The notes under the pieces are model-generated. The model saw nothing but the letters and a program-made list of their open reading frames with translations, had not been told where the DNA came from and made no database searches. A program made the position numbers and the translations under genes. From Tetracentron sinense (lineage: Eukaryota > Streptophyta > Magnoliopsida > Trochodendrales > Trochodendraceae), in assembly GCA_015143295.1 (NCBI GenBank), contig CM026565.1, forward strand, positions 15,622,041-15,686,040: a DNA stretch of 64,000 nucleotides. The letters run 5' to 3'. Shown one piece after another: positions 10,724-20,481 of this stretch (position 1 is its first letter; each line of letters opens with the position of its first letter).

Positions 10724-13248
10724 ATCTATCACGCCCCAAAACACTTATACACAATATATCTCATAATTGTATAGGTTTTTGAAGTGTGAACCTGGGACAT
10801 AACCCAAAAGTGAATGCATTTTATAACCATATAAAACTATCCCAGATCTATAAACGTGACGAGCATAACTATAAAGTATAAACAAGAATAGAGGGCAACT
10901 AAGTTCTCAACAAGATTTCTCTCCACAATCACTTACTCTAAAAAAGTGACCAAAAGAAATGTTTGTCAGTTCTTGGCTTCTCAGAGCTCTTATAGACCTT
11001 CACATATGTCCTGAATAGTCAACATAGCAAGGGTGAGCACGGAGCTCAGCAAACACACATAACACATATCATACATGCAACCATGAGTTATTAGTACATT
11101 TTACTCAATATGCAATTAGTGACAGCACAAGTCAATTCATTTTCTTCATTTTGAATTGCTTGGTCGACACTAGATAGCCTCTTGCAATGCCTCACTACAC
11201 GATCCTAGATCACTCACCTGTACCTCTATTAGCAACCTCTCGCAATGCCTCAAGGCCAATGATCATATCACACACCTGTACCTCAGTTGGCGGCCCTTGG
11301 CAACACCTCAAGGCCACCAATGAAATCGTATGTTGTTCACCAAGGTTAGGTCACCTATTAATCTAACAATTATAATGGTATAAACAATAGTAAAGGTGTT
11401 ATATCTTCCCCGCTATGGCATCCCATACCACACATAGCAAGACCTATCTAACTTAAGTTATTAACCAAAGTAAGTTAGCTATATCCTCCCCGCTATAGCG
11501 TCCTATAGTACCGTAGCAAGACAGATCTAACTAAACAAGGTAAGATTTTAACATTTAAGCAGTTCACTCAAGCATGCACGACATATAATCATCACAGAGG
11601 ATGCATAAATTATGGAATGGCAATTAAATAGAAGAAGATGAAGTTTAAAACATGAGTATCAATTCAATAATGTAAGGAATAGTATAAATTTGATAGGAGG
11701 GATCTAATATGCTTTGTTTCTAAGTTTCATTAATGAGGGAATCCTAAACATGCATAGTATTTAAGTTTGAGTTGAAAAAGAATCAAATAAACAAAATTTA
11801 CACTTTGCGATCAATCGCAGGTATCCTCCAATCGATTGTACTTTTGCAATCAATTGCATGTAACCCTACGATTGATCACCGATCGCGAATCTAGAGAAAT
11901 TCCATATTTTCTACATCCATTTTCCCCAACTTCCATTTCCCTTCCTCCAAGTTCATTCTAATCATCCACACACATACTATTAACACTAACACATTAAAAA
12001 AGATGAATCTGGTGATTTATGATGTGTTACACATGATTTATGCACGACATTCATGATTCATGTAACGACCTGCGTGTCAATCAGCCGTCTGGATGACTGT
12101 CTGTCGTCTCGGCTTAATGCAACTCAAACCACGAAACCGCAACATGTTTAGTGTTCAAAACCAGAAAATTTGTGGGTTTTGCAATTTTCTTCTAGACTTA
12201 CTTTTTACTATCAAAACTCAATATTTTTCTTGAAATTCACACAGCGTTTTCGGACTGCTCCTAGTTCGGTAACCTGTCATTTCGTTACCATTGCACGTCA
12301 TTTCACAGAGTTACGGAGGCCGTACGCGTGAAAAAAATGAAAATCGATCAAATGGTCAAACGGTTAAAGGACCATGACATCACCATGGTGACATCATCAA
12401 GGGACACCTCACCCTTTTTTACCACTATATAAAGGGTTCTTACCCCCTTAATTGTTCAAGTCCTGAGAGTTTCACTGAAACTCTGTCTGAACCAATCTAG
12501 AGAGAGAAAGTGAGGAGAGAGAAAGGAAGGCGGAGGTCCACCTACGAGTTTTTTGACATCCCGGACGCATTGGCGACGTTTTTCATCTAAGACTTCCTTG
12601 TGCGCGTAGAAGGTCAAATCCCTTTCCTCTCTTCTATTTTTCCTATTAAATATGCTTTTGTACATGGAATGGCATGTGTGATGATGTGTGGATAAAAAAG
12701 GGTCAGAGACCCAACATGCGATGCATGAAATGGACGAGGATGTGTAGAAATTGAACAGGGGGATGTAGCCCTTGGTTTCGGGCTAATAGTTCGAAATTGT
12801 GGTTCACATGGAATAATTTGTGATGATGTATGAAAGAAAAATGGTCGGAGACCCGATATTATGTGTGTAATGGATAAAATTCGTAAAAATGATTAAGTGT
12901 TGGAGAACAAGTTAGTTTTCGTTGTTATGTCAACAAATGGGAGACACATATTCAAATAGAGAACGAATTCGTTCTCCTTTGGACAACGAACCCGTTGTCT
13001 GCATGACAACGTATTCGTTACCCAGAGGATGAGCGTAGCCGTCCTCTTTGGACAACCGTTATTCTATCCGTGTTCTCATACACAATGGGCCTGAGCTCTA
13101 GTCAACAACAAGATTGACTCACAAGATGAAATAATCAAGAGGCGATCATTCTACTCTGGGTTAGGTGAAAAGCACCGTCTTAACATTTAATGCATTTAAT
13201 GTTAGTCATCTCAGCCAGGTTTTCGACCCCAGATCGACTTTCTGAATT

Positions 13249-14980
13249 GTAGGCCATTGATTAGTGCTTAATTTTGCTTAATTATCCCCATTTAAATAAG
13301 CATTATCATACTTCTTTGGTTTATATCTTCATTTTTACACGTAAAGTGGTGTATTCTCTTCTCACCATTGCGTTGTCCTCTTTCTCTTAATTTTCATGAT
13401 ACATTTGCATGTATTCATACATGTCTGGAAGGCCGCATGCAAAATATTTTTAAGAGAGACTTATTACATGTATTTATTTTTTGTAGGAATCCTAACCCTA
13501 GACTACTCTCGGGATTCAAGAAGTCCAAAGTTTCAAATAGCCCATGTTCAACTCAAAGATCTAAAGGAGCTAGAGCCCAAAGAGCAAAGCCCAAGCCAAA
13601 AGTCCAAGAAGCCAAGTCTCAAGTCAAAGAGTTAAAGCCCAAGAGCAAAGCCCAAGAGCAAAGCCCAATACCAAGTATAGAAAGATTCTACAACATAGCT
13701 GGAGAATCTTAGGAAGATATGGATTAATATGATTTTGGCATAAAAATGGTGGAACTCTCTTGAATTAGAAAGAAGAAGTGTGCTATATTGATGTTTCTAT
13801 TTCAGAAAAAATGAGAAAGTCTATTTTGGTCACAAGAACTCTTTATTTTGAGTGGATTTTAGAATTCAAGCAAGGAGCTTAATGGAGGCCAACTAAATCT
13901 ACAAGAAAAGCAAGAAATTTCGTGGATGGCTAGAGGAGTGCTATTATTTAGCAACCAATTCCAAACAAAGAATGAGGATTTCCCGGATTCTCGCCTAATC
14001 TGAACAGTACTTACTAATTTGGACATAACATTTGACTCAAAATTCGGATTAAGGAAAGGTTTGATGTTTTGGAAAGAAGACTTAAAGGGGAACAAAATTG
14101 TATTTCAAAAAGATCTCCTAATTCAGATGTTTAAGGGGTCAAAACATGTCATCAAGTGGAGGTAAGTGCAATTTTGGTTGGAATTTTGGAATTAGAAGTT
14201 TCTCTTTTGTTTTTCTTTCCCTTCTCTTCTTCCCTTTAGTCTATATAAACCTAAAGTGAGAGACTTTTGGGGCTCTGATCTTTTCTCATTCTCTTTTCTC
14301 TCTTCTTCTTTTAGTTTTTTTTTTGAGTTATTTTATTGTAGTGTTTGGAACACCATTAAGGAGGATGACAACTCCAATCATGGTGGGCTAAACACCTTTC
14401 TAAGGTTAGGGATTTGAAACATTTTTCCGATTTATGTGGATGATGTGGATGGTTTGATCATTAATTTTAATTGAATAGTTCTTATTTTGGTTAATTGTTC
14501 TTCTCTATATGCTCTTTGATTTCATATGATCTATTGATATATGGAATGCTTGGATCCCCTGTGAGTTAGATACAGAGTACTCTTCAAATTTCTCTAATTA
14601 TTCAATTGAATTTAATGGTCAGTGGTTTTATCGTATAATTTTCCATCTAGATTAAATCTTTATTTAATTCTAGATGTGTTTTCATCCAAATCTAAGCATA
14701 AAGAGGCATAGGTGGATTTTCCTGAAGCCTTAGACCTCTTTTTCATTGCTTTACAGTTATCAGTGATTTTTGCTCTATTCTCATTGAGTGGAAAATCGAT
14801 TTTAAATCTCTCTTCTTTTTAGATTTCGTTTCCTTAATTCTTGTTGCACAATAGTCAATCCTTGTGGATTCGACCCTGTGCTCACCAGATACATCAACTG
14901 TGTCACTTGTGCACTTGCAAGTATATTATTTTTACTCTTGATTTTATGTCCATTAATTTGGATTAAATTAAGTTGTAACA
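13249..14980 (+). repeat. 5' LTR of the Athila-like fragment
   Basis: The right edge is AAGTTGTAACA at 14980, directly followed by the primer site. A promoter-like box TCTATATAAACC lies at about 14240 with pyrimidine-rich leader sequence after it. A run of AAAGCCCAAG-type words at 13550-13680 makes a Lys/Pro/Ser-rich open frame that looks like low-complexity LTR sequence rather than a gene. The left edge at 13249 is uncertain by some hundred bases. Confidence 0.55.
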
Positions 14981-14983
14981 AGT

Positions 14984-15005
14984 TTTTGGTGTTGTTGCCG
15001 GGGAT
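14984..15005 (+). other. Primer binding site, tRNA-Asp-like (Athila type)
   Basis: The sequence TTGGTGTTGTTGCCGGGGAT follows the LTR end by a few bases. It resembles TGGCGCCGTTGCCGGGGA, the tRNA-Asp-type primer site common in Athila/Tat elements, with C-to-T changes at two positions as expected for decay of methylated DNA. Confidence 0.7.
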
Positions 15006-15556
15006 TACAACGTATGACGAGAACACGGGTTACGAAATTCTCCCATTCCCCATTCCCTCTAATTCTAACTCCTAACTTTTACTTTCTGCACCTGACTTCT
15101 AACTTTTACTCTCTTGCTCCTAACTTCTAAGTTCTAACTACTAACTTTTACTTTCTTGCTTCTAACTTCTAACTCTTAACTTCTAACTTCTATTTTCTTG
15201 CTTTTTAACTTGATTGAAAAAAAAAAAAAAGTCTGAATTTTTATTTTTATTTTTATTTTTAGTGGAAGGTTGGAATTCCGTGCACCCTCCCACGGTAGGT
15301 AATTAAGCGGATTGATATTGCTCGTGTAAAACAGGTACATCTATTGCTTGCCTACTTGGAAACAGACATTGCTTTGCCTAAGTTCAGGAATTTCTTCACT
15401 TCTGGTAAACTAACTCATTCACTCTCGTTATTCTCCTACTTATCTTACATCTACTGTCAACTTACAACCTAGTGGGGAAGCTCGGCGTATACTCTGTATA
15501 CGTGCCTCGTCTGTCGTCCCTTTAGCTAGCTTGTTCGTATAGAAGACTTATAGGAG

Positions 15557-16738
15557 GTGCATGCATTCTTGTTTAAATCCCTGACTTTCCCTTTGAGTTC
15601 TCTCATTTGTATGATCACGTGGAATCGAGATCACACAAGCCGCTTGAGGAGAACAGACTTTGAGATTGAAGACTTGTCTAATAACTTGTTTGAAGATTCT
15701 GATCATTCTTATTCATCAGACACTATGACTGACAATGAAAGTGATCAGGGGGATAATGGAGTTCATAATAATCCACCAATGCTGACCTTGCTTGAATATT
15801 TGCAACCAACAAGGACGAGTTCTCCATCTTGTATGGTTTTTCCCACTGATGCAAATACTTTTGACTTAAAACCGGGAGTGATTCAATTACTTCCTAAGTT
15901 CCATGGCTTAGACTCAGAAAGTCCTTACCTACACTTGAAAGAATTTGATGAGGTTTATGCAACCTTGTGCAATCAAAATGTTAGTGATGATGTGGTTAGG
16001 TTAAAATTGTTCCCTTTCTCTTTAAAAGAGAAGGCCAAAAATTGGCTAAATTCTCTAAAGCCAAGATCCATTGGCACATGACAAGAATTGACCAGAGAGT
16101 TTCTAAAAAAATTCTTCCCTACCCATAAGACTAATACTCTTAGGAGGAACATCATGAATTTCTCCCAAAAGGAGAATGAAACTTTTTTCCAATGTTGGGA
16201 ACATTTCAAAGAATTATTGTTGACTTGCCCCCATCATGGCTACGAGACATGGCGCACCGTTAGTTTCTTCTATGAAGGTTTAACCTCTTAAATGCACCAG
16301 TTTGTAGAGATGATGTGCAATGGTGAGTTTTTAAATAAAGATCCCGAAGAGGCTTGAGATTATTTTGAGCAATTAGCTGAAAATGCCCAATCTTGGGATA
16401 ACACTGATAGGTCAGATAAGACCAAGCCTAATGTCATGACTAAGGGAGGTATGTACCTCCTGAAAGAAGAGAATAATGATGTGAATGCCAAAATAGCCAG
16501 TTTGACCAGAAAAGTAGAAGCCATGGAACTTATGAAAGTAAACTCAATTAAGGGCACTGAAAAAGTAGAAGATGTTTGTGGCATATGCGAGACTAATGTA
16601 CACCGAACTCAGGATTGTCCAACAATCCCAGCTTTTCAAGAGGTGTTACATGATCAAGCAAATGTCATGAACACCTATAAAAGGCCTTTTTTTTCTTCCT
16701 ACTCGGAAACTTACAATCTTAAGTATGCCCCAAGATAG
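15557..16738 (+). pseudogene. Athila-like gag, broken by three in-frame stops
   Basis: A single frame runs from 15557 through in-frame stops at 16079 (TGA), 16289 (TAA) and 16355 (TGA). It reads FDLKPGVIQLLPKFHG, LKLFPFSLKEKAKNWL, REFLKKFFPTHKTNTLRR and CNGEFLNKDPEEA, the order of the Athila/Tat gag (capsid) domain. A CCHC knuckle follows at about 16576: C-x2-C-x4-H-x4-C in CGICETNVHRTQDC. Two of the stops replace positions that are Trp in the family and one replaces a likely Gln. The true start is not certain; the first 60 residues have no clear match. In a live element gag packages RNA in virus-like particles. Confidence 0.78.
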
Positions 16739-17340
16739 ATTGAGGAATGGAGATCATTGTACTTTGGTACGTCCCAATAGATGTTGGATAATTGAAAGTT
16801 GGCTTCAGGGGTGGGGACCTCTGTACTTCGGTATGTTTCAACAATACTTTAAGGGGTGGGGACCTCTGTACTTCAATATGTTCCAACAAGACTTTGAGGG
16901 GGGTATGCCCCAAGACAGGTTGAGGAGTGGGGATCATTGTACTTAGGTATGTCCCAATAGAGCTTGGTTAAGGGTGACGAATACCCTAATAGGGTGGTGA
17001 TCTTTGTATCTAGGTATGTCTCATGGGAGCGGTGACCTTGTACTCGGGTATGCCTTGATAAAGATTAAATATGATGTTGTACCATAAAGGATGATGACTT
17101 ATTTACTTTGGTATGCTCCAACAATACTTTGAGGGGTGAGGACCTCTATACTTCGATATGTTGCAATAAGACTTTGAGGGAGCCATGTCCCAAGACAGGT
17201 TGAGGAATGAGGATCGCTGTACTTAGGTATGTCCCAAGACAGGTTGAGGAATGAGGATTGATGTACTTAGGTATGTCCCGAGATAGGTTGAGGAATGTGG
17301 ATCACTGTATTAAGGTATATCTTGAGATAGTACAAGTTGT
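16724..17340 (+). repeat. Irregular tandem words inside the solo LTR
   Basis: About ten diverged copies of a 45-60-bp unit built from GGTATGTCCCAAGACAGG, TTGAGGAATGNGGATC and CTGTACTTAGG occupy this stretch. The young LTR has a comparable irregular array at about 55220-55640 (GGAGGAACCCCGACATCT words), so the array is a family feature even though the words have diverged. Small open frames here are by-products. Confidence 0.7.
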
Positions 17341-18788
17341 TGATTGTGTATTGAGTTTAATGACTCAAGATTGTAGGGAGTCGAAGGACTCAAGGTTGTA
17401 CGAAGTCTAATGACTCAAGGTTTGATTTCATTTGGTGTAAGCCCGGTTGATCTCGATAGTTATCATGGTGGTATGGGACGCCACGGTAACACGGTTTTTC
17501 GATGATAACGGATTCTAAAATGGATAACGAGTCTACAGACTCTAAATTGGATATTGAGTCTATGGACTCCAGGGTAAAGGTTGTACACGGGCAAAGGCCC
17601 AGTCGATCGAGTTTGCAGACTCAAGAATATAATGTGAGCAATTATCTGGAACGGTAACTTGGTGTCGTGAACGATGATTGGATGAACTTGACAATTAGAG
17701 GTTGGAAACCTCAGAATATGGTGAAATAGCCCTGAGTGACCTCAGGTCACGACTTACGATATTATTATAATTTGAGGATTGAACTGTACTATTATATCAT
17801 TATGGATGAATGTTATTATGTGTAAAATAATCTAGATGGACTGTGGATTTTGCTGGGCTCTATAGCTCACCCCTCATTTTATGTCCTTAGATTTTGAAGC
17901 GGTTGTCGATTGACAAAAAGCTACACTTAATAGATTTTGGAAAGTGTACGGGCGCATTAATGATGCCAAAAGTAAATGCTAGTGTAGCAAGTGAGGTAAT
18001 GCATTTGCTTATGATGGGTTATTGTGATGACTAATTGTTATTGTGTATATAAGCTCATAAGAAAAATTAAAAATTCGCGTATTTTCGCGGGTAAAGTCTT
18101 CCGAATGTGTGGTAATGACGACCGGACGCGCGTCCCATAATATGATTCCCTAAGGCGTGGGTTTGAGGCATCACAATTCAAGCTTAGAGATCTAGGATTT
18201 CAAGAAAAAGAAGAATCCTACAATCTTCCAATTCCTTCTAACACAACCTAAATCATTTATGAACATTTATTATACTAATTACCATCATAAATACTACACT
18301 ACAATGAATTTAATAAACCAAGGGAGTGTTCACTTTCCACAACCCTAAAGTTTTAGGGTTTCAAGAAGATAAAAAACACCCAAATGAGTTTGCTTCACAA
18401 TCTTGAGCTTCACTTAGCAAGAACTTTGAATCTTGGGCCTCAAATCGCCTTTTCCAAGCTTTTCTCCAAGTTCCCAAACCCTAGTTTCTTTTTATCATTC
18501 TTCTCAAGGCTTCTCTCTTAGATTAGGTTTTCAAAAATGAGAGATTAGGTCTATCTCTATCTATTTATACTAAAAACCATTTTCTGTGCATACCCTTACT
18601 AATAATAGTGTTTGGTTATAACCCAATGTTAAATCCTTATTGTGTAATGCTCATTTTAATTATTCGACCCAAGGTTAATAATTTCTCATGACCAAACAAC
18701 ACACCAAAATATTACTAAAATACCCCTATACTAGGAATTTATGAAAATACCTTAGCATTCAAAATTAGGAATTTCAAAATCGCTGCAA

Positions 18789-19269
18789 CTAGCAAAGACC
18801 CCGTGCGATGCATGGGTGTGAATAACAAAAATCAAATCATATATTAGAATTAACCACTCATAAGATAAACTTTCCTATAATTTATTTATTATTCCTCTTA
18901 TCGCAGTCCCCCAAAATCCATCCCATGAATTGACAAGTCTCTCTAAACCTCTTATCACAGTCTTCTAAAATCCATCCAATAGATAGCACACCTCTACACT
19001 CTCTCTTTCTCTCTCTCTCTCTTAATTATCACAATTTCTTAAAATCCCTCCAATGAAACAATATGTCTCTACATTCTCTCTGTATCCCACATATCACAAT
19101 CCCTTAAAATTACTCTCATTTTTAGAGGTGCCACATCGACACTCGTAGAATTTCAGGGACCGGAGTTTAGAGATTAAAATTACTTCTTTTTAGATTTGCC
19201 ACATTAGCACGGGTAAAATTTTAGGGATTGAAGTTTGGAGATCAAAGGCGAGAGTCTTATTTCTTTATA
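18789..19269 (-). mobile_element. Helitron-like element B
   Basis: On the minus strand the 3' end reads TGCATCGCACGGGG, then TCTTTGCTAG, with host T next: a hairpin (CCC.TGC / GCA.GGG, 3-base loop) about 10 bases before a CTAG terminus. This is the Helitron end rule. The left boundary is 18789 (CTAG on the + strand too). Its 5' portion (near 19260) shares AGAAATAAGA..CTCTC and TCTCCAAAC with element A but lacks the starting TCTACTACTATAC. No coding capacity; non-autonomous. Confidence 0.6.
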
Positions 19270-19799
19270 CTAGAAGAAATCCCATGCGATGCACCGGCAA
19301 TAATTTAAGAATATTTAAAATTAAATAATTTTATTTATTTATTTAAACATGAAGCAGTAAATCTTAAGAATATTTAATAAATTTTATTTTCAATAATCTG
19401 ACTTTTTTTATTTAATAGACTTTATTATTTGTATTTATTAACTGATTTATAATAATAATAATATTTAATATAAAATCATAAGTTGTTTAATATTAAACTT
19501 AAATTAATACACCCTAGAATTGGAGATAAGAGAGGACTCTACAATAGTAGAGATAGAGAGGGTTCTATGATGAGATAGTGGGTCTCAAACCTACTTGCAA
19601 GAGTTGGAGATAAGAGAAGACTTTACAATAGTGGAAATAGAGAAGGCTTTATGATGAGATAGTAGGTCCCAAACCTGAACGATGAAGATTAAAAAAAAAA
19701 ACCATGTGTCATCTCTAAAATAAAACTTGTAGGATTGAAAGGATGATAGTTTGGAGAGAAAAGGGAGACATTCTTATTTCTATATAGTATAGTAGTAGA
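19270..19799 (-). mobile_element. Helitron-like element A, head-to-tail with B
   Basis: On the minus strand it begins TCTACTACTATACTATATAG at 19799, preceded by host A, and ends with a hairpin-like GGTGCATCGCATGGG followed by ATTTCTTCTAG at 19270. The next base is T. It is about 530 bp with no reading frame of note. The 3' end of A abuts the 5' part of B. Internal sequence has two near repeats of a CTACTATCTCATCAT-like word (19570 and 19660). Confidence 0.62.
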
Positions 19800-20406
19800 T
19801 TAAGGAGTGTGCTCAAGGAGCTTTGATATGAGCTGAATCAAGGGCTGCTCACGTTAGACTTGTTTAAACATTCAAGCTTTAAATAAAGGAACCAAGTTAT
19901 AACCGAATTTCATGGGTATGTTAACTACTTCCTTTCTATTTAAGTAGCCAAATCACAATTAATTTTTTCTAAAAATCAAGGATGGGTGAGTGAATCTTAA
20001 CCACAATTAAGGGATGTCAAAAGAGACACATGACGACCAATGTTTAAGAGAGGGCATCCACCAATGAAATGGTGCCTTTGATTTGGCAAATAGATTTCAT
20101 GGGTACGCCTATTACTACTCTAAATAGGAAGCTTGGCTTGACTCGCTCTAGCATGCAATGTCTTGGCTCGAACAAACAGAGCTGATAAGCCCATTGGACT
20201 GAGACCCAGTAGTACAGATGAGGAGATACGTGTCTTCTTTTGATTGGTCTATGGGAACCCTAATACAGAAATTGGTATACAGTAGCGCCCAGAGGATTTG
20301 CAATCAGAGTGGTTTTAAAGAAGCCATTTTTGTCCTTCTACATATCGTTTCTCGGACTCTCTCTCTGTATTGAGGAACTCGGGATTTTGAGGCTAGACGC
20401 AGAGGA
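19800..20406 (+). promoter_or_regulatory. Upstream region of the CENP-O-like gene, with a MITE-like fragment
   Basis: This stretch precedes the first exon. A block at about 19960-20030 with GGGTGAGTGAATCTTAACCA matches, inverted, a block at 33230-33270, so it is a dispersed repeat. A pyrimidine-rich leader (CTCTCTCTCTGT) at 20356-20370 and no in-frame ATG between it and 20407 fit a 5' UTR. I see no convincing TATA box; transcription start is not defined. Confidence 0.4.
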
Positions 20407-20481
20407 ATGGAGAGCGACATGGAAGAATCCTCGAAGAAGAGCGCAATGAAAAAACCACTCTCGAGTGACTCTTCCCGCAAG
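20407..20481 (+). CDS. CENP-O-like gene, first coding exon
   Basis: An ATG at 20407 opens 25 codons (MESDMEESSKKSAMKKPLSS and so on to SRK), ending at AAG before a GTTAGT donor. The acidic then Ser/Lys-rich start is typical of this family's variable N-terminus. A second in-frame ATG is at 20419. A GA/CT-rich leader precedes it. The exon ends in phase 0, whereas the exon at 35655 needs one base carried over. Confidence 0.6.

Larger units (their letters stand above)
13249..16723 (+). mobile_element. Athila-like Ty3/gypsy fragment (5' LTR, PBS, gag) nested in the solo LTR
   Basis: The fragment consists of a 5' LTR, a primer site and a gag remnant; protease, pol and the 3' LTR are absent. The right junction is near 16723, where the tandem words of the host LTR (TATGCCCCAAGA) take over. 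The left edge is an estimate: TGTAGGCCATTG at 13249 is a plausible LTR start. Because no 3' LTR remains, the insertion cannot be confirmed by a target duplication, and a later deletion must have removed most of the element. Confidence 0.65.
12061..18175 (+). mobile_element. Solo LTR of the Tekay-type family, with nested Athila-like insertion
   Basis: It starts TGTAACGACCTGCG at 12061 and ends GTTTGAGGCATCACA at 18175. The five bases on each side are ATTCA (12056-12060 and 18176-18180), a perfect target duplication around a single LTR, so the internal region was lost by LTR-LTR recombination. The 3' part (about 17690-18175) aligns block by block with the reverse complement of the young LTR at 54292-54800, including TATTATATCATTAT and GGTAAAGTCTTCCG. 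A TATA box (ACTATATAAAGG) lies at about 12424. Removing the inserted 13249-16723 leaves about 2.64 kb, close to the young LTR's 2,817 bp. Confidence 0.88.
10727..18788 (-). repeat. Old 5' LTR (minus strand), split by a nested solo LTR
   Basis: The left part (10727-12060) begins TATCACGCCCC, a decayed form of the usual TGTCACGCCCC edge, next to the primer site. It is interrupted at the target ATTCA by the solo LTR 12061-18175 and resumes at 18181. The resumed part has LTR leader features similar to those around 3300-3600: CCCTAGTTTCTT, a TATTTATACT box near 18564 and AT-rich U3. It runs to the Helitron-like edge at 18789, where its start is lost. Repeated blocks GCAATGCCTCAAGGCC (11190-11300) and TCCTCCCCGCTATAG (11400-11520) lie inside. 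Confidence 0.65.

Noticed and set aside
13368..13712. Lys/Ser/Pro-rich frame resembling a nuclear protein tail
   Set aside because: It arises from an AAAGCCCAAG word repeat in LTR-like sequence; no domain and no splice context.
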